A DNA stretch of 64,000 nt from Azospirillum brasilense (GCF_001315015.1 NZ_CP012914.1:2228501-2292500), one strand, 5' to 3'; shown: positions 1 through 19,936, numbered from the stretch's first letter. The notes: generated by a model not told the origin, from the sequence alone. Translations and numbers: made by a program.

Positions 1-206
1 AGTTCCTTCGCGGTGCGGACGATGACGGCGCGATGCACGTCGCCCTTCTTGACGCGACCCTTCGGAATGGCCTCCTTGACGGAGACGACGATGACGTCGC
101 CGACGGTGGCCACCTTCCGCTTGGACCCGCCAAGCACCTTGATGCACTGCACCCGGCGCGCCCCGCTATTGTCGGCGACTTCCAGGTTGGTTTGCATCTG
201 GATCAT
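1..206 (-). CDS. rplN: 50S ribosomal protein L14, 5' part only
   Basis: Large-subunit protein L14, which binds 23S rRNA and helps form inter-subunit bridges. Only the first 68 codons are present; the gene runs off the left edge of the window. The ATG at 206 begins [20 protein letters not shown], the universally conserved L14 N-terminus. It follows rpsQ by 17 bases in the canonical S10/spc order, so it is co-transcribed with that operon. Confidence 0.97.
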   Translation of the reverse strand, partial: MIQMQTNLEVADNSGARRVQCIKVLGGSKRKVATVGDVIVVSVKEAIPKGRVKKGDVHRAVIVRTAKE

Positions 207-223
207 GGTTTGTACCCTTCCGT

Positions 224-478
224 TTACGCGGCGCCGCTAACGGCGGCGGACTCAAGCACGACCGTCCAGCGCTTGCGCTTGGAGATCGGGCGGCATTCGA
301 TGATCGAAACGGTATCGCCGACCTTGAACTGGTTGCCCTCGTCGTGGGCGGCGTACTTCTTCGACTGACGAATGAACTTCTTGTACACGGGGTGCATGAC
401 GCGGCGCTCGACCAGGACGATAACCGTCTTGTCGCCCTTGTCGCTGACCACCGTGCCCTGCAGAACGCGGCGAGGCAT
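224..478 (-). CDS. rpsQ: 30S ribosomal protein S17
   Basis: Primary 16S rRNA-binding protein S17, 84 residues, the normal bacterial length. The OB-fold sequence starts [19 protein letters not shown] and includes the conserved [12 protein letters not shown] segment and the [13 protein letters not shown] segment. It sits between rpmC (12 bases upstream) and rplN in the S10 operon, with an AGGAGG-like ribosome-binding site just before the ATG. Identification rests on both sequence and position. Confidence 0.98.
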   Translation of the reverse strand: MPRRVLQGTVVSDKGDKTVIVLVERRVMHPVYKKFIRQSKKYAAHDEGNQFKVGDTVSIIECRPISKRKRWTVVLESAAVSGAA

Positions 479-490
479 AGGTAGCCCTCC

Positions 491-697
491 TTACTTGCCG
501 GCTTCGGCCGAGCGCGTGCGCTCGCCGAGGATCGTCTTGATGCGCGCGATGTCGCGACGCACCACTCGCACCCGCGCGGTGTTCTCCAGCTGGCCGGAGG
601 CCCGCTGGAAACGCAGGTTGAACTGTTCCTTCTTGAGCTGGAGGAGCTGCTCGTTCAACTCCTCGCTGCTCTTCGCACGCACGTCGACGGACTTCAT
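491..697 (-). CDS. rpmC: 50S ribosomal protein L29
   Basis: L29, 68 residues, a helical-hairpin protein near the peptide exit tunnel that contributes to the docking site for trigger factor and SRP. It begins [20 protein letters not shown] and contains [19 protein letters not shown], the hallmark segment of the family. Its ATG overlaps the rplP stop codon by four bases (ATGA), which indicates translational coupling. Usual place in the S10 operon, between rplP and rpsQ. Confidence 0.98.
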   Translation of the reverse strand: MKSVDVRAKSSEELNEQLLQLKKEQFNLRFQRASGQLENTARVRVVRRDIARIKTILGERTRSAEAGK

Positions 698-1122
698 GCC
701 GCCACCTCCTCACCGCCGAGGCGGGTCACCAGCTTGGTCTTGATCGGCAGCTTGGCGGCCGCCAGGGCGAACGCTTGCTTTGCCACATCCGCGGGCACGC
801 CGTCCAGCTCAAACAGGATGCGGCCGGGATGAACGCGGGCCGCCCAGTACTCGGGCGTGCCCTTACCGGAACCCATGCGGACTTCGGCGGGCTTGGTGGA
901 GACCGGCAGATCCGGGAACACGCGGATCCACACGCGGCCCTGACGCTTCATGGCGCGGGTGATCGCGCGGCGGGCCGCCTCGATCTGGCGGGCCGTGATG
1001 CGCTCCGGCTCCAGGGCCTTGAGGCCGAAGGAGCCGAAGTTCAGCTGGGTGCCGCCCTTCGCGTTGCCGTGGATGCGGCCCTTGTGGGCCTTGCGGTACT
1101 TGGTACGCTTCGGAGAAAGCAT
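694..1122 (-). CDS. rplP: 50S ribosomal protein L16
   Basis: L16, 142 residues, positioned near the ribosomal A site and peptidyl-transferase centre. The N-terminus [19 protein letters not shown], the central [29 protein letters not shown] region (residues about 60-84) and the [19 protein letters not shown] segment are diagnostic. Its end overlaps rpmC by four bases and it follows rpsC by 15 bases. Confidence 0.98.
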   Translation of the reverse strand: MLSPKRTKYRKAHKGRIHGNAKGGTQLNFGSFGLKALEPERITARQIEAARRAITRAMKRQGRVWIRVFPDLPVSTKPAEVRMGSGKGTPEYWAARVHPGRILFELDGVPADVAKQAFALAAAKLPIKTKLVTRLGGEEVAA

Positions 1123-1137
1123 CGCTCGTGCCCCTTA

Positions 1138-1914
1138 CTAGCGGTCAGCCCGCTCGGAGCGGTCACGGTCGCCGCGACCACGGCCCCCACGCTCCTCACG
1201 GTCACCACGCTCGCGACGCTCGCGCCGCGGCTCGCCATCGGTCGACACCGGCTCGGTGCCCATGCGCTTGTCCTGCGCCATCGGGTCGTGCGCCATGATC
1301 TCGCCCTTGAAGACCCACACCTTGACACCGCAGGTGCCGTAGGTGGTCTTCGCGGTCGCGGTGCCGTAGTCGATGTCCGCACGCAGGGTGTGCAGCGGAA
1401 CGCGGCCCTCGCGGTACCACTCCAGGCGGGCGATCTCGGCACCGCCAAGACGACCGGAGCAGTTGATCCGGATGCCCTGGGCGCCCAGACGCATGGCCGA
1501 CTGGACCGCACGCTTCATGGCGCGGCGGAAGGCGACACGGCGCTCAAGCTGGTTGGAGATGTTCTCGGCGATGAGCTTGGCATCGATCTCCGGCTTGCGG
1601 ATCTCGATGATGTTCAGGCTCACCTCGCCGCCGGCCATCTTCGACAGCTCGGTGCGCAGCTTCTCGATGTCCGCGCCCTTCTTGCCGATCACCACGCCCG
1701 GACGGGCCGAGTGGATGGTGACGCGGGCCTTCTTGGCCGGACGCTCGATGATGACGCGCGAACAGCCGGCCTGCTGCAGGCGGCCCTGCAGATAGCCCCG
1801 CAGCTTCAGGTCCTGGTGCAGCAGGTTGGCGTAGTCGCGCTTGGCGAACCAACGGCTGTCCCAGGTCCGGTTGATGCCGAGGCGCAGCCCGATCGGATTG
1901 ACTTTCTGACCCAT
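1138..1914 (-). CDS. rpsC: 30S ribosomal protein S3
   Basis: S3 binds the head of 16S rRNA and forms part of the mRNA entry channel. I chose the ATG at 1914, giving [20 protein letters not shown] and 258 residues; a longer reading frame up to 1953 runs into rplV and lacks the conserved start. The KH domain ([13 protein letters not shown]) and C-terminal S3 domain are complete. The last roughly 35 residues form an Arg/Gly/Glu/Asp-rich tail made of [15 protein letters not shown] repeats, which extends beyond the E. coli protein and is probably disordered and RNA-contacting. One base separates it from rplV. Confidence 0.97.
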   Translation of the reverse strand: MGQKVNPIGLRLGINRTWDSRWFAKRDYANLLHQDLKLRGYLQGRLQQAGCSRVIIERPAKKARVTIHSARPGVVIGKKGADIEKLRTELSKMAGGEVSLNIIEIRKPEIDAKLIAENISNQLERRVAFRRAMKRAVQSAMRLGAQGIRINCSGRLGGAEIARLEWYREGRVPLHTLRADIDYGTATAKTTYGTCGVKVWVFKGEIMAHDPMAQDKRMGTEPVSTDGEPRRERRERGDREERGGRGRGDRDRSERADR

Positions 1915-1915
1915 C

Positions 1916-2311
1916 TTACTCGGCCCCTTCGGCAGCGGCGGCTTCGCGCTCACGCACGATGATCGTCAGGTTGGAGAACAGCTTCTCGACCCGCGCGCCG
2001 CGCCCACGGGCACGGGCGTGGAAGCGCTTCATCACCAGGGCGCGGCCGACCGTCGCCGAGGAGACGTACAGGCGGTCCACATCGAGCTGATGGTTGTTCT
2101 CGGCGTTGGCGATCGCGGCCTGGAGGACCTTCTTCACCTCGCCGGCGATGCGGCGCTTGGAGAAGGTCAGCTCGGCCACGGCGCTGCTGGCATCCTTGTT
2201 CCGGATGAGCTGGGCGACGAGGTTCAGCTTGCGCGGGCTGGTGCGGATCATCGGATTGGAGGCGATGGCCTCGTTCTCCGCGATACGGCTGGGGTTGGAG
2301 GGCTTGCCCAT
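1916..2311 (-). CDS. rplV: 50S ribosomal protein L22
   Basis: L22, 131 residues, lines the nascent-peptide exit tunnel. The conserved [20 protein letters not shown] region and the C-terminal loop with [20 protein letters not shown] are present. The first 20 or so residues ([20 protein letters not shown]) match the N-terminal extension seen in alphaproteobacterial L22. It lies three bases downstream of rpsS in S10-operon order. Confidence 0.97.
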   Translation of the reverse strand: MGKPSNPSRIAENEAIASNPMIRTSPRKLNLVAQLIRNKDASSAVAELTFSKRRIAGEVKKVLQAAIANAENNHQLDVDRLYVSSATVGRALVMKRFHARARGRGARVEKLFSNLTIIVREREAAAAEGAE

Positions 2312-2314
2312 GGC

Positions 2315-2593
2315 TTACTTCCTCTTCGCCTTCTTGTCCGCCGCGTGCCCGTAGAAGGTGCGCGTCGGAGCGAACTCACCGAACTTGTGGCCGATCATGT
2401 TCTCGGTCACCAGAACCGGCAGGAACTTGTGGCCATTGTACACGCCGAACGTGAGACCCACGAACTGCGGCAGGATCGTCGAGCGACGCGACCAGATCTT
2501 GATGATCTCGTTGCGGCCCGAGGCCCGCGACTTGTCCGCCTTCTTGAGCAGGTAGCCGTCGACGAACGGGCCCTTCCAAACGGAGCGTGCCAT
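2315..2593 (-). CDS. rpsS: 30S ribosomal protein S19
   Basis: S19, 92 residues, small-subunit head protein that pairs with S13. It begins [20 protein letters not shown] and carries the conserved [19 protein letters not shown] and [18 protein letters not shown] segments. It follows rplB by 12 bases with a GGAGGG ribosome-binding site immediately upstream of the ATG. Confidence 0.98.
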   Translation of the reverse strand: MARSVWKGPFVDGYLLKKADKSRASGRNEIIKIWSRRSTILPQFVGLTFGVYNGHKFLPVLVTENMIGHKFGEFAPTRTFYGHAADKKAKRK

Positions 2594-2605
2594 CGTCCGC
2601 CCTCC

Positions 2606-3433
2606 TTACTTCGAATGACGGCGGCGCAGGATCAGGCCATCCGTCTTCTTGTTGTGACGAGTCTTCTTGCCCTTGGTCGGCTTGCCCCACGGCGTGACCG
2701 GATGACGGCCACCCGAGGTGCGGCCTTCACCACCACCGTGCGGGTGGTCGATCGGGTTCATGGCGACACCGCGGACGGACGGACGGATACCCAGCCAACG
2801 GCTGCGACCGGCCTTGCCCTTGTTGGTGTTCATGTTGTCCGGGTTCGACACGGCGCCCAGGGTGGCCATGCAGTCGCCGCGGACCACGCGAAGCTCGCCC
2901 GAGGGCAGCTTCAGCTGGGCGTACCCGCCGTCGCGGCCGACCAGCTGCAGGTAGGTGCCGGCCGAACGGGCCAGCTGACCACCCTTGCCAGGCTTCAGCT
3001 CGACGTTGTGCAGCACCGAACCGACCGGGATGTTCTTCAGCGGCATGGCGTTGCCGGGCTTCACATCCACCTTCTCGCCGGCGATCACCGTGTCGCCCAC
3101 CTTCAGGCGCTGCGGCGCCAGAATGTAGGACATGGTGCCGTCCTCATACTTGATGAGGGCGATGAAGGCCGTGCGGTTCGGATCGTACTCCAGGCGCTCA
3201 ACAGTCGCCGGGACGTTGAACTTGCGGCGCTTGAAGTCCACCAGACGGTAGACGCGCTTGTGACCGCCACCCATCCGGCGCGCGGTGATGCGGCCGGTGT
3301 TGTTGCGGCCGCCGGACTTGGTCAGACCCTCGGTGAGGGTCTTGACCGGCTTGCCCTTCCACAGCTCCGAGCGGTCGACGATGACCAGCTGGCGGAGCGA
3401 CGGCGTAATTGGGCGATATTGCTTCAGAGCCAT
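2606..3433 (-). CDS. rplB: 50S ribosomal protein L2
   Basis: L2, 275 residues, a primary 23S rRNA-binding protein required for subunit association and peptidyl transfer. The conserved C-terminal stretch [20 protein letters not shown] contains the essential histidine (DHPHGGG). The N-terminus [20 protein letters not shown] and length fit bacterial L2. It lies between rplW and rpsS in the S10 operon. Confidence 0.98.
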   Translation of the reverse strand: MALKQYRPITPSLRQLVIVDRSELWKGKPVKTLTEGLTKSGGRNNTGRITARRMGGGHKRVYRLVDFKRRKFNVPATVERLEYDPNRTAFIALIKYEDGTMSYILAPQRLKVGDTVIAGEKVDVKPGNAMPLKNIPVGSVLHNVELKPGKGGQLARSAGTYLQLVGRDGGYAQLKLPSGELRVVRGDCMATLGAVSNPDNMNTNKGKAGRSRWLGIRPSVRGVAMNPIDHPHGGGEGRTSGGRHPVTPWGKPTKGKKTRHNKKTDGLILRRRHSK

Positions 3434-3449
3434 CGGATCACACTCCCGC

Positions 3450-3767
3450 TCAGATGCCCGTGGTCACGTCGATCTTGTTCCCCTCGGCGAGGGTCACGAC
3501 GGCCTTCTTGAAGTCCGAGCGACGACCGATGGTGCCGCGGAAGCGCTTGGTCTTGCCCTTGGTAACCAGGGTGTTGACCGCCGTCACCTTCACGTTGAAC
3601 AGCCCCTCGACCGCCGACTTGATCTCCGGCTTGGTCGCCGACAGCGGCACGCGGAACGTCACCTGATTGTGCTCCGACGCCATCGTCGACTTCTCGGTGA
3701 TCACCGGAGCCAGGATGAGGTCGTACATCCGCTCCTGGCTCACCGCAGGTTTCGACTGCTTGCTCAT
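3450..3767 (-). CDS. rplW: 50S ribosomal protein L23
   Basis: L23, 105 residues, sits at the exit tunnel and is the main contact for trigger factor, SRP and SecYEG. It contains [20 protein letters not shown], the family signature, and the C-terminal [16 protein letters not shown] basic loop. Its ATG overlaps the rplD stop by four bases, so translation of the two is likely coupled. Confidence 0.98.
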   Translation of the reverse strand: MSKQSKPAVSQERMYDLILAPVITEKSTMASEHNQVTFRVPLSATKPEIKSAVEGLFNVKVTAVNTLVTKGKTKRFRGTIGRRSDFKKAVVTLAEGNKIDVTTGI

Positions 3768-4384
3768 TTCAGGCGAGCCTCCAGCTGCTCGACCGCGTTG
3801 CGGGTCAGGACCAGCGTATCGCGGCGAAGAATGTCGTAGACGTTGGCGCCCTGCTCCGGCAGCACGTCGATCAGCGGGATGTTGCGCGAGGCCCGAGCGA
3901 AATTCTCGTTCAGGTTGGCGCCATCGATGATCAGAGCCGAGGTCAGGCCGAGCGAAGCGAGACGGACAGCCAGTTCCTTGGTCTTGTGGCTCTCGGCCGA
4001 AGCGGCGTCGAGGACCAGGAGCTTGCCTTCCGCGGCCTTGGTGGACAGCGCGGTCTTCAGGGCCAGCTTGCGGACCTTCTTGGTCAGGTCGTGCTCGTGC
4101 GAGCGGACGACCGGGCCGAAGATGGTCGCGCCGCCACGGAACTGGGCGGAGCGCATGGAGCCCTGACGGGCGCGGCCAGTGCCCTTCTGGCGGTACGGCT
4201 TCTTGCCGGTGCCGGAGATCTCGCTGACCGTCTTGGTCTTGTGGTTGCCGGCGCGGCGCTTGGCCAGCTGCCAGTTGACCATGCGGGCCAGGATGTCCGT
4301 GCGGGACGGAAGGCCGAAGATCTCGTCAGCCAGCTCGATCTCGCCGACGGTCTCGTTGTTCAGGTTCTTAATGGTCGCCTTCAT
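3764..4384 (-). CDS. rplD: 50S ribosomal protein L4
   Basis: L4, about 206 residues, a core 23S rRNA-binding protein whose loop reaches into the exit tunnel. Three in-frame starts lie close together (GTG 4393, ATG 4390, ATG 4384). I chose 4384 ([16 protein letters not shown]) because the AGGAG box at about 4393-4397 is eight bases from it but only two from 4390. The loop [20 protein letters not shown] is conserved. In Gammaproteobacteria L4 also represses its own operon; whether that holds here is unknown, but see the S10 leader hairpin. Confidence 0.97.
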   Translation of the reverse strand: MKATIKNLNNETVGEIELADEIFGLPSRTDILARMVNWQLAKRRAGNHKTKTVSEISGTGKKPYRQKGTGRARQGSMRSAQFRGGATIFGPVVRSHEHDLTKKVRKLALKTALSTKAAEGKLLVLDAASAESHKTKELAVRLASLGLTSALIIDGANLNENFARASRNIPLIDVLPEQGANVYDILRRDTLVLTRNAVEQLEARLK

Positions 4385-4389
4385 GGCCA

Positions 4390-5100
4390 TCACTCCTGCG
4401 GCTCGGCGGCGGCTTCAGCGGCCGGCGCAGCCTTGATCCCGGCGGGGAACGGCAGACCTTCCGGAGCCTTCTTCTTCACCGCGTCGCGGATGCGGAGCCA
4501 AGCCCCCTCGGCGCCCGGAACGGCACCCTTGAGGAAGATCAGACCGCGGTCCTCATCGACCGACACGACCTTCAGGTTCAGAACCGTGACCTTCTCGTCG
4601 CCGAGATGACCGGCCATCTTCTTGTTCTTGAAGACCTTGCCGGGGTCCTGGCGGTTACCCGTCGAACCGTGCGAGCGGTGCGACACCGACACGCCGTGCG
4701 TCGCGCGCAGACCACCGAAGTTCCAGCGCTTCATCGGACCGGCGAAACCCTTACCGATGGAAGTGCCGGTGACGTCGACGAACTGGCCCGGGAGGAAATG
4801 CGCAGCCGAGAGCTCGGCGCCGACCTCGATCAGCGCGTCGGCATCGACGCGGAACTCGACCAGCTTGCGCTTGGGCTCGACGCGCGCCTTGGCGAAATGC
4901 CCGCGCTGCGGCTTCGTGACGTTCTTCACCTTGATGGCGCCTGCGCCGAGCTGGACGGCGGTGTAGCCATCCTTGTCCTCGGTGCGGACGGCGACGACCT
5001 GGCAGCTGTCGACTTTCAGCACAGTCACCGGCACGTGCTGCCCGTCGTCCGTGAAGACGCGGGTCATGCCGACTTTCTGCGCGATCAAACCGGATCGCAT
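4390..5100 (-). CDS. rplC: 50S ribosomal protein L3
   Basis: L3, 236 residues, early-assembly 23S rRNA-binding protein near the peptidyl-transferase centre. [20 protein letters not shown] at the N-terminus and the loop [20 protein letters not shown] with [20 protein letters not shown] are diagnostic. The C-terminus carries an Ala/Glu-rich tail ([13 protein letters not shown]) beyond the conserved fold. It lies 60 bases downstream of rpsJ. Confidence 0.98.
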   Translation of the reverse strand: MRSGLIAQKVGMTRVFTDDGQHVPVTVLKVDSCQVVAVRTEDKDGYTAVQLGAGAIKVKNVTKPQRGHFAKARVEPKRKLVEFRVDADALIEVGAELSAAHFLPGQFVDVTGTSIGKGFAGPMKRWNFGGLRATHGVSVSHRSHGSTGNRQDPGKVFKNKKMAGHLGDEKVTVLNLKVVSVDEDRGLIFLKGAVPGAEGAWLRIRDAVKKKAPEGLPFPAGIKAAPAAEAAAEPQE

Positions 5101-5160
5101 TGTTCTTTATCTCCTGACCAGGGACATCCTCAGAGGGAGAGGTCCCTCAACAGCAACGAA

Positions 5161-5469
<309 letters not shown>

Positions 5470-5623
5470 GTCCAAACGTCCCTTGCACCTCGTTTCGATG
5501 ACGCGACTGCGTCACCGGCACCCCAAAATCTGTCCCCCGGGGACCCGCGGCGGCAGGCGAACCTGCGCCGGCTCACCGAAGCGGTGGGCGGCGGTTCGTC
5601 TGTCCGATCTGACGGCCGATACG

Positions 5624-5663
5624 AAAAAGAACATCCCCCGCATCGCAATGCGGATGGATGTTC
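5624..5663 (-). promoter_or_regulatory. terminator-like hairpin in the S10-operon leader (possible attenuator)
   Basis: On the minus strand an outer 8-bp stem (5629-5636 with 5656-5663) encloses a perfect 6-bp inner stem (5638-5643 with 5648-5653, tetraloop 5644-5647). Five T residues follow at once (5628 to 5624). This has intrinsic-terminator form, yet it lies between the promoter and rpsJ, about 155 bases before the start codon. Attenuation or autoregulation is inference; E. coli uses an S10 leader attenuator under L4 control, but this sequence is not obviously homologous. Confidence 0.6.
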
Positions 5664-5764
5664 CTGGCAGCAACCGGTGCAAGTGGAGCTTGCGGTGCCG
5701 TTCGTGATCGGGCTGCGTCTAGGCCGGACGTGCCTACTACCAACCCAAATTCCAGAGGGCGTAA

Positions 5765-5793
5765 CGTGTATGCCCTGGGCGCCCTGGTGTCAA
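5765..5793 (-). promoter_or_regulatory. sigma70-type promoter of the S10 operon
   Basis: On the minus strand a perfect -35 hexamer TTGACA (5788-5793) is followed by a 17-bp spacer and TACACG (5765-5770) as -10. It lies downstream of the tuf terminator and upstream of rpsJ, where a promoter is required. Transcription would start near 5758, leaving a leader of about 290 nt. Confidence 0.65.
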
Positions 5794-5878
5794 CCCACAT
5801 TTTCCCACCTGTGACAGGAGGGTGACGGGATCGGCCCGGTTCGGCGCGTCACGCCACATTATCGCGGATCGGCCATGC

Positions 5879-5907
5879 AAAAAGGGGCCGGCCCGCAGGC
5901 CGGCCCC
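5879..5907 (-). terminator. intrinsic terminator after tuf (copy 1)
   Basis: A perfect 10-bp G/C stem (5884-5893 with 5898-5907, loop CGCA) is followed on the minus strand by TTTTT (5883-5879), 19 bases after the tuf stop. It separates the str operon from the S10 operon. Confidence 0.9.
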
Positions 5908-5925
5908 CGTTCGCAGCACAGAAGC

Positions 5926-7116
<1,191 letters not shown>

Positions 7117-7153
7117 GGTGTGTGCTCTCCGTCTCTTTGTCGTTCCAGCGGTT

Positions 7154-9232
7154 TCAGGCCATCCTGGCGCGGATGGTCTCCGCAATGGTCTGCGGCACCG
7201 GCTCGTGGTGGTCGAACTGCATCGTGTACTGCGCGCGCCCCTGGCTCATCGAGCGCAGGGTGTTCACATAACCGAACATCGACGCCAACGGAACCATCGC
7301 CAGGATCGAGCGGGCGTTTCCCCGCTGGTCCATGGCGGTGATCTGGCCGCGGCGGCTGTTCAGGTCCCCGATGATGTCGCCCATGTAGTCTTCGGGCGTC
7401 ACCACCTCAACCCTCATGATCGGCTCCAGAAGCATCGGGCCGGCCTTCGGCATGCCCTCGCGGAAGGCCGCGCGGGTGGCGATCTCGAAAGCGAGCACCG
7501 AGGAATCGACGTCGTGGAAGGCGCCGTCGACCAGCGCCACCTCGAGGTCGATCACCGGGAAGCCGGCGACCACGCCGCTGTGCAGGGAGGCCTCCAGCCC
7601 CTTCTGCACGCCCGGAATGAACTCCTTGGGCACGGCGCCGCCGACAACCTTGTTCCGGAAGACGAAGCCGCTGCCGGCAGGCAACGGTTCGAAGACCAGC
7701 GTGACGCGGGCGTACTGGCCGGTGCCCCCGGTCTGCTTCTTGTGGGTGTAATCGATCTCGGCGGGCCTGGTGATGGTCTCGCGGTACGCCACCTGCGGCG
7801 CGCCGACGTCGGCATCCACCTTGAACTCCCGCTTCATGCGGTCGACGATGATCTCGAGATGCAGTTCGCCCATGCCCTTGATGATCGTCTGACCGCTCTC
7901 ATGGTCGACGGCCACGCGGAAGGACGGGTCCTCCTGGGCGAGGCGGGACAGCGCCATGCTCATCTTTTCCTGGTCGGCCTTGGATCTCGGCTCGACGGCC
8001 ACCTCGATGACCGGTTCCGGAAACTCCATCCGTTCCAGGACGATGGGATTGGCGGGATCGCACAGCGTGTCGCCGGTCGTCGTGCTCTTCAGCGCGGTGA
8101 AAGCGACGATGTCGCCGGCGTGGGCCTCGTCAATGTCCTCGCGGCTGTTGGCGTGCATCAGCAGCATGCGGCCGATGCGCTCCTTCTCATCCTTGCCGGC
8201 ATTCAGCACGGCGGTGCCGGAGGCGACGGTGCCCGAATAGACGCGAACGAAGGTCAGCGCCCCGACAAAGGGGTCGTTCATGATCTTGAAGGCGAGCGCG
8301 GAGAAGGGAGCGGCGTCGTCCGGTGCGCGCTCGTCCGTCTCGGGGCCGCCGACACGGTGTCCTTTGACCGCCCCGACGTCCACGGGGGCCGGCAGATAGT
8401 CCACCACGGCGTCCAGCATCGGCTGGATGCCCTTGTTCTTGAAGGCCGAGCCGCAGAGGACCGGCACGAAGCGCAGGCCGATGGTGCCCTTGCGGATGCA
8501 AGCCTTGAGCGTGTCCGCGGATGGCTCCTGCCCGGACTCGAGATAGGCCTCCATGGCCGCGTCGTCGAGTTCGAGGACGGCGTCGAGCAGCGCCTGACGG
8601 TGGCGCGCCGCCGAGTCCTTCAGGGCGTCGGGAATGTCGGTGTGATAGAATTCGGCGCCCAGCGTCTCTTCTTTCCAGACGATGGCGCGCATGGCGACGA
8701 GATCGACGACGCCGACGAAGCCGGCCTCGGACCCGATCGGAAGCTGGAGGACGAGCGGAAAGGCGCCGAGCCGTTCCTTCATCATGGCGACGCAGCGGAA
8801 GAAGTCCGCGCCGGTGCGATCCAGCTTGTTGACGAAACACATGCGGGGCACGCCGTACTTGTCGGCCTGCCGCCACACGGTCTCGGACTGAGGCTCCACC
8901 CCCGCAACGGAGTCGAACACCGCAACCGCACCGTCGAGCACGCGCAAGGACCGTTCGACTTCAATGGTGAAGTCGACGTGGCCAGGCGTGTCGATGATGT
9001 TGATGCGGTGATCGCGCCAGAAGCAGGTCGTGGCCGCGGAGGTGATGGTGATGCCCCGTTCCTGTTCCTGCTCCATCCAATCCATCACCGCGGTGCCCTC
9101 GTGCACCTCGCCGATTTTGTACGACTTTCCAGTGTAGTACAAAATCCGCTCGGTGGTCGTGGTCTTCCCGGCATCGATGTGAGCCATGATGCCGATGTTG
9201 CGGTAACGGTTCAGGGGATGGGAACGGGGCAT
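7154..9232 (-). CDS. fusA: elongation factor G
   Basis: EF-G, 692 residues, the translocase GTPase that also works with RRF in ribosome recycling. The start ATG at 9232 ([20 protein letters not shown]) has AGGTG about seven bases upstream; a GTG at 9241 overlaps that box and is less likely. The P-loop AHIDAGKT is at residues 17-24, with [10 protein letters not shown] (switch I), DTPGHVDF (switch II) and NKLD following. Normal five-domain length. It lies between rpsG and tuf. Confidence 0.98.
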   Translation of the reverse strand: MPRSHPLNRYRNIGIMAHIDAGKTTTTERILYYTGKSYKIGEVHEGTAVMDWMEQEQERGITITSAATTCFWRDHRINIIDTPGHVDFTIEVERSLRVLDGAVAVFDSVAGVEPQSETVWRQADKYGVPRMCFVNKLDRTGADFFRCVAMMKERLGAFPLVLQLPIGSEAGFVGVVDLVAMRAIVWKEETLGAEFYHTDIPDALKDSAARHRQALLDAVLELDDAAMEAYLESGQEPSADTLKACIRKGTIGLRFVPVLCGSAFKNKGIQPMLDAVVDYLPAPVDVGAVKGHRVGGPETDERAPDDAAPFSALAFKIMNDPFVGALTFVRVYSGTVASGTAVLNAGKDEKERIGRMLLMHANSREDIDEAHAGDIVAFTALKSTTTGDTLCDPANPIVLERMEFPEPVIEVAVEPRSKADQEKMSMALSRLAQEDPSFRVAVDHESGQTIIKGMGELHLEIIVDRMKREFKVDADVGAPQVAYRETITRPAEIDYTHKKQTGGTGQYARVTLVFEPLPAGSGFVFRNKVVGGAVPKEFIPGVQKGLEASLHSGVVAGFPVIDLEVALVDGAFHDVDSSVLAFEIATRAAFREGMPKAGPMLLEPIMRVEVVTPEDYMGDIIGDLNSRRGQITAMDQRGNARSILAMVPLASMFGYVNTLRSMSQGRAQYTMQFDHHEPVPQTIAETIRARMA

Positions 9233-9258
9233 GACAAGCACCTGGGCCGGTGGGTGCC

Positions 9259-9741
<483 letters not shown>

Positions 9742-10113
9742 TTACTTCGGACGCTTCGCGCCGTACTTCGAACGACGCTGCTTACGGTCCTTCACGCCCT
9801 GGGTATCGAGCGTGCCGCGGATGATGTGGTAGCGAACGCCGGGAAGATCCTTCACACGGCCGCCGCGGATCATAACCACCGAGTGTTCCTGGAGGTTATG
9901 GCCTTCACCGGGGATGTAGGAGGTCACTTCGAAGCCGTTCGTCAGGCGAACGCGGGCGACCTTACGCAGAGCCGAGTTCGGCTTCTTCGGCGTGGTCGTG
10001 TAGACGCGGGTGCAGACGCCACGCTTCTGCGGGCACGCCTCCATCGCGGGAACCTTATTGCGCGCGGCCAAGGGCTCGCGCGGCTTACGGATCAACTGGT
10101 TGATCGTCGGCAT
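9742..10113 (-). CDS. rpsL: 30S ribosomal protein S12
   Basis: S12, 123 residues, decoding-centre protein. The [19 protein letters not shown] segment keeps Lys43, and [13 protein letters not shown] keeps Lys88, the positions where streptomycin-resistance substitutions usually occur, so the protein has the sensitive-type sequence. It is the first gene of the str operon, behind a leader of about 240 nt with promoter at 10359-10387. Confidence 0.98.
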   Translation of the reverse strand: MPTINQLIRKPREPLAARNKVPAMEACPQKRGVCTRVYTTTPKKPNSALRKVARVRLTNGFEVTSYIPGEGHNLQEHSVVMIRGGRVKDLPGVRYHIIRGTLDTQGVKDRKQRRSKYGAKRPK

Positions 10114-10193
10114 ATCTGCCCTTCATCCCTTCAGGTCGATCGACCGGCGGAGCCGGACCGATTGGAAAATCGCCCGGCGGCACCGGACGATGC

Positions 10194-10232
10194 AAAAGCC
10201 CGCCTGCGAAGCCTGTGGGGCTTCGAGCGGGC
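10194..10232 (-). promoter_or_regulatory. terminator-like hairpin in the rpsL leader
   Basis: A two-part stem, GCCCGC (10198-10203) with GCGGGC (10227-10232) and CGAAGCC (10207-10213) with GGCTTCG (10219-10225), is followed on the minus strand by TTTT (10197-10194). It lies between the predicted rpsL promoter and the rpsL start. It may attenuate str-operon transcription, or stop read-through from the DJ-1/PfpI gene; the sequence does not decide. Confidence 0.6.
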
Positions 10233-10358
10233 CCAATGATCAATTGCTGTCGGAGCGGTCCGCGAGGACCCGGTCGTTCAGCTATGTCGCTTGGGTTCAA
10301 CCGGATGCCGGTCGGAATGGACGAAAGACCTTCCCGAGGCTCCTTTTGAAGTTCGCGG

Positions 10359-10387
10359 ACTATATGGGTCCGCCGGGGACCCGTCAA
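10359..10387 (-). promoter_or_regulatory. sigma70-type promoter of the str operon
   Basis: Minus strand: TTGACG (10382-10387), a 17-bp spacer, TATAGT (10359-10364); 5/6 and 5/6 matches to consensus. It lies 45 bases past the stop of the DJ-1/PfpI gene and would drive rpsL-rpsG-fusA-tuf, with transcription starting near 10352. Confidence 0.75.
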
Positions 10388-10432
10388 GCGCGCAGATGAC
10401 CGTTCGTCATGCGCTTCGATGACAGTCCGGCG

Positions 10433-11146
10433 TCAGCCGGCGCGCGCCGACCGGCGCCGCCGCAAGGCCTCCGCGCTCTTCGCCACCGCGGCGGCCCGCG
10501 CCTCGATCATCGGGCGCATCCGCGCGAGGAGATCGGTCGTCACCGCCTCCCCCGCCCCCTCCGGGGATCCGGCGTCGAAGGGGGGCTTCGGGTCGTACTC
10601 GATGGAGAGCTGGACGAGCTTCGCAGCTTGCTCGCCGAACAGCGCGCCGACGATGCGCAGCGCCACGTCGATTCCCGCGGTCACGCCGCCGCCGGTGAAG
10701 AGCGTGCCGTCCACCACCACACGCTCCGCCACCGGCGTGGCGCCGAACGCAGCGAGGAAGTCGCGGGACGCCCAATGGGTGCCGGCCCGCTTGCCCTCCA
10801 GCAGCCCGGCCGCGCCGAGCACCAGGGAGCCGGTGCAGATCCCGGAGAGATAGCGGGTGCCCAACGCCCGTTCCGCCAGGAAGGCCAAAACCTCCTCGTC
10901 GGTCAGCAGCGCGTTGATGCCGCCGCCACCCGGCACCAGGATCAGATCAAGCGGCGGTGCCTCCGCGAGAGTGGCGGTGGGAAGGATGGTCAGGCCGGTG
11001 TCCGAGCGCACCGGATCGAGCGTCTTCCACAGCAGATGGACCTGGGCGCCGGGCACGCGCGCCAGCACCTCATAGGGACCGGTGAGGTCGAGCTGCGTGA
11101 CGTCGGGAAACAGTAGAAGGCCGAAACTGGGCGCTTTCTCGGTCAT
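10433..11146 (-). CDS. DJ-1/PfpI family protein (isonitrile hydratase-like)
   Basis: A 237-residue class I glutamine-amidotransferase-like protein. The ATG at 11146 (MTEKAPSFGLLLFPDVTQLD) has GGAG ten bases upstream and is preferred to a GTG at 11188. The nucleophile elbow SGICTGSLVLGAAGLL puts the catalytic Cys at 104, and the QLDLTGPYEVL motif at residues 18-28 (Asp20) matches isonitrile hydratases and related InhA-type enzymes. The C-terminus is a basic RRRRSARAG tail. It lies between rpoC (with its own terminator) and the str promoter, an unusual place for an accessory gene. Exact substrate unknown. Confidence 0.85.
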   Translation of the reverse strand: MTEKAPSFGLLLFPDVTQLDLTGPYEVLARVPGAQVHLLWKTLDPVRSDTGLTILPTATLAEAPPLDLILVPGGGGINALLTDEEVLAFLAERALGTRYLSGICTGSLVLGAAGLLEGKRAGTHWASRDFLAAFGATPVAERVVVDGTLFTGGGVTAGIDVALRIVGALFGEQAAKLVQLSIEYDPKPPFDAGSPEGAGEAVTTDLLARMRPMIEARAAAVAKSAEALRRRRSARAG

Positions 11147-11201
11147 CGCGGACGCTCCGATGCGTGGAGCCGACGATTCTAAACCCACCTGAACAAATGA
11201 G

Positions 11202-11232
11202 AAAGGGGCGCGTCCCCTGCGGAACGCACCCC
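11202..11232 (-). terminator. intrinsic terminator after rpoC
   Basis: Minus strand: a 12-bp stem containing two G-U pairs (11221-11232 with 11205-11216, loop 11217-11220) followed by TTTC. It lies 41 bases after the rpoC stop and ends the rif (rpoBC) transcription unit before the DJ-1/PfpI gene. Confidence 0.8.
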
Positions 11233-11272
11233 TTGCCCTACCCTATGCGCCGAAGCCCCAGACTTCTGAACC

Positions 11273-15475
<4,203 letters not shown>

Positions 15476-15487
15476 TTAAGGGCAGTT

Positions 15488-15526
15488 CCCGCCGGAAGGG
15501 GCCAACATGGCCCCTCCTCCGGCGGG
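15488..15526 (-). other. intercistronic hairpin between rpoB and rpoC
   Basis: Two stacked stems, 15488-15496 with 15518-15526 and 15497-15503 with 15509-15515, a 16-bp helix with a 2-nt bulge and AACAT loop. There is no T run, so it is more likely an RNA-processing or stability element than a terminator. Confidence 0.6.
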
Positions 15527-15542
15527 TTCAAGTCTCTTGGGC

Positions 15543-19736
<4,194 letters not shown>

Positions 19737-19851
19737 GGATGTCCCCAAACGTCAGAATCGTGAGTACGCTCGACCAGAAGCACGCGAACCAGGGTGCTCG
19801 CCGCGACGCGGCGATGATCGCGCGGCCCGCCCCTTATGCAGGGACGGAAAG

Positions 19852-19936
19852 AGCCGGACCGAGAAACCCGGTCCGGTGGAAGGCAGAAAACGCCGTGCGG
19901 CGGCAGGCCCCCTCGGGGACCGGCCGCCGTCCGGCG
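19852..19936 (-). promoter_or_regulatory. two hairpins between rplL and rpoB (partial terminator/attenuator)
   Basis: Minus strand, first a long nested GC stem within 19891-19936 (CGCCG with CGGCG outside, CGGCGGC with GCCGCCG inside) followed by TTTT (19890-19887). Then a second stem, CCGGACC with GGTCCGG, lies within 19852-19878. E. coli has a partial attenuator and processing site in the same spacer that lowers rpoBC relative to ribosomal-protein output; the position suggests the same role here by analogy. Confidence 0.5.
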
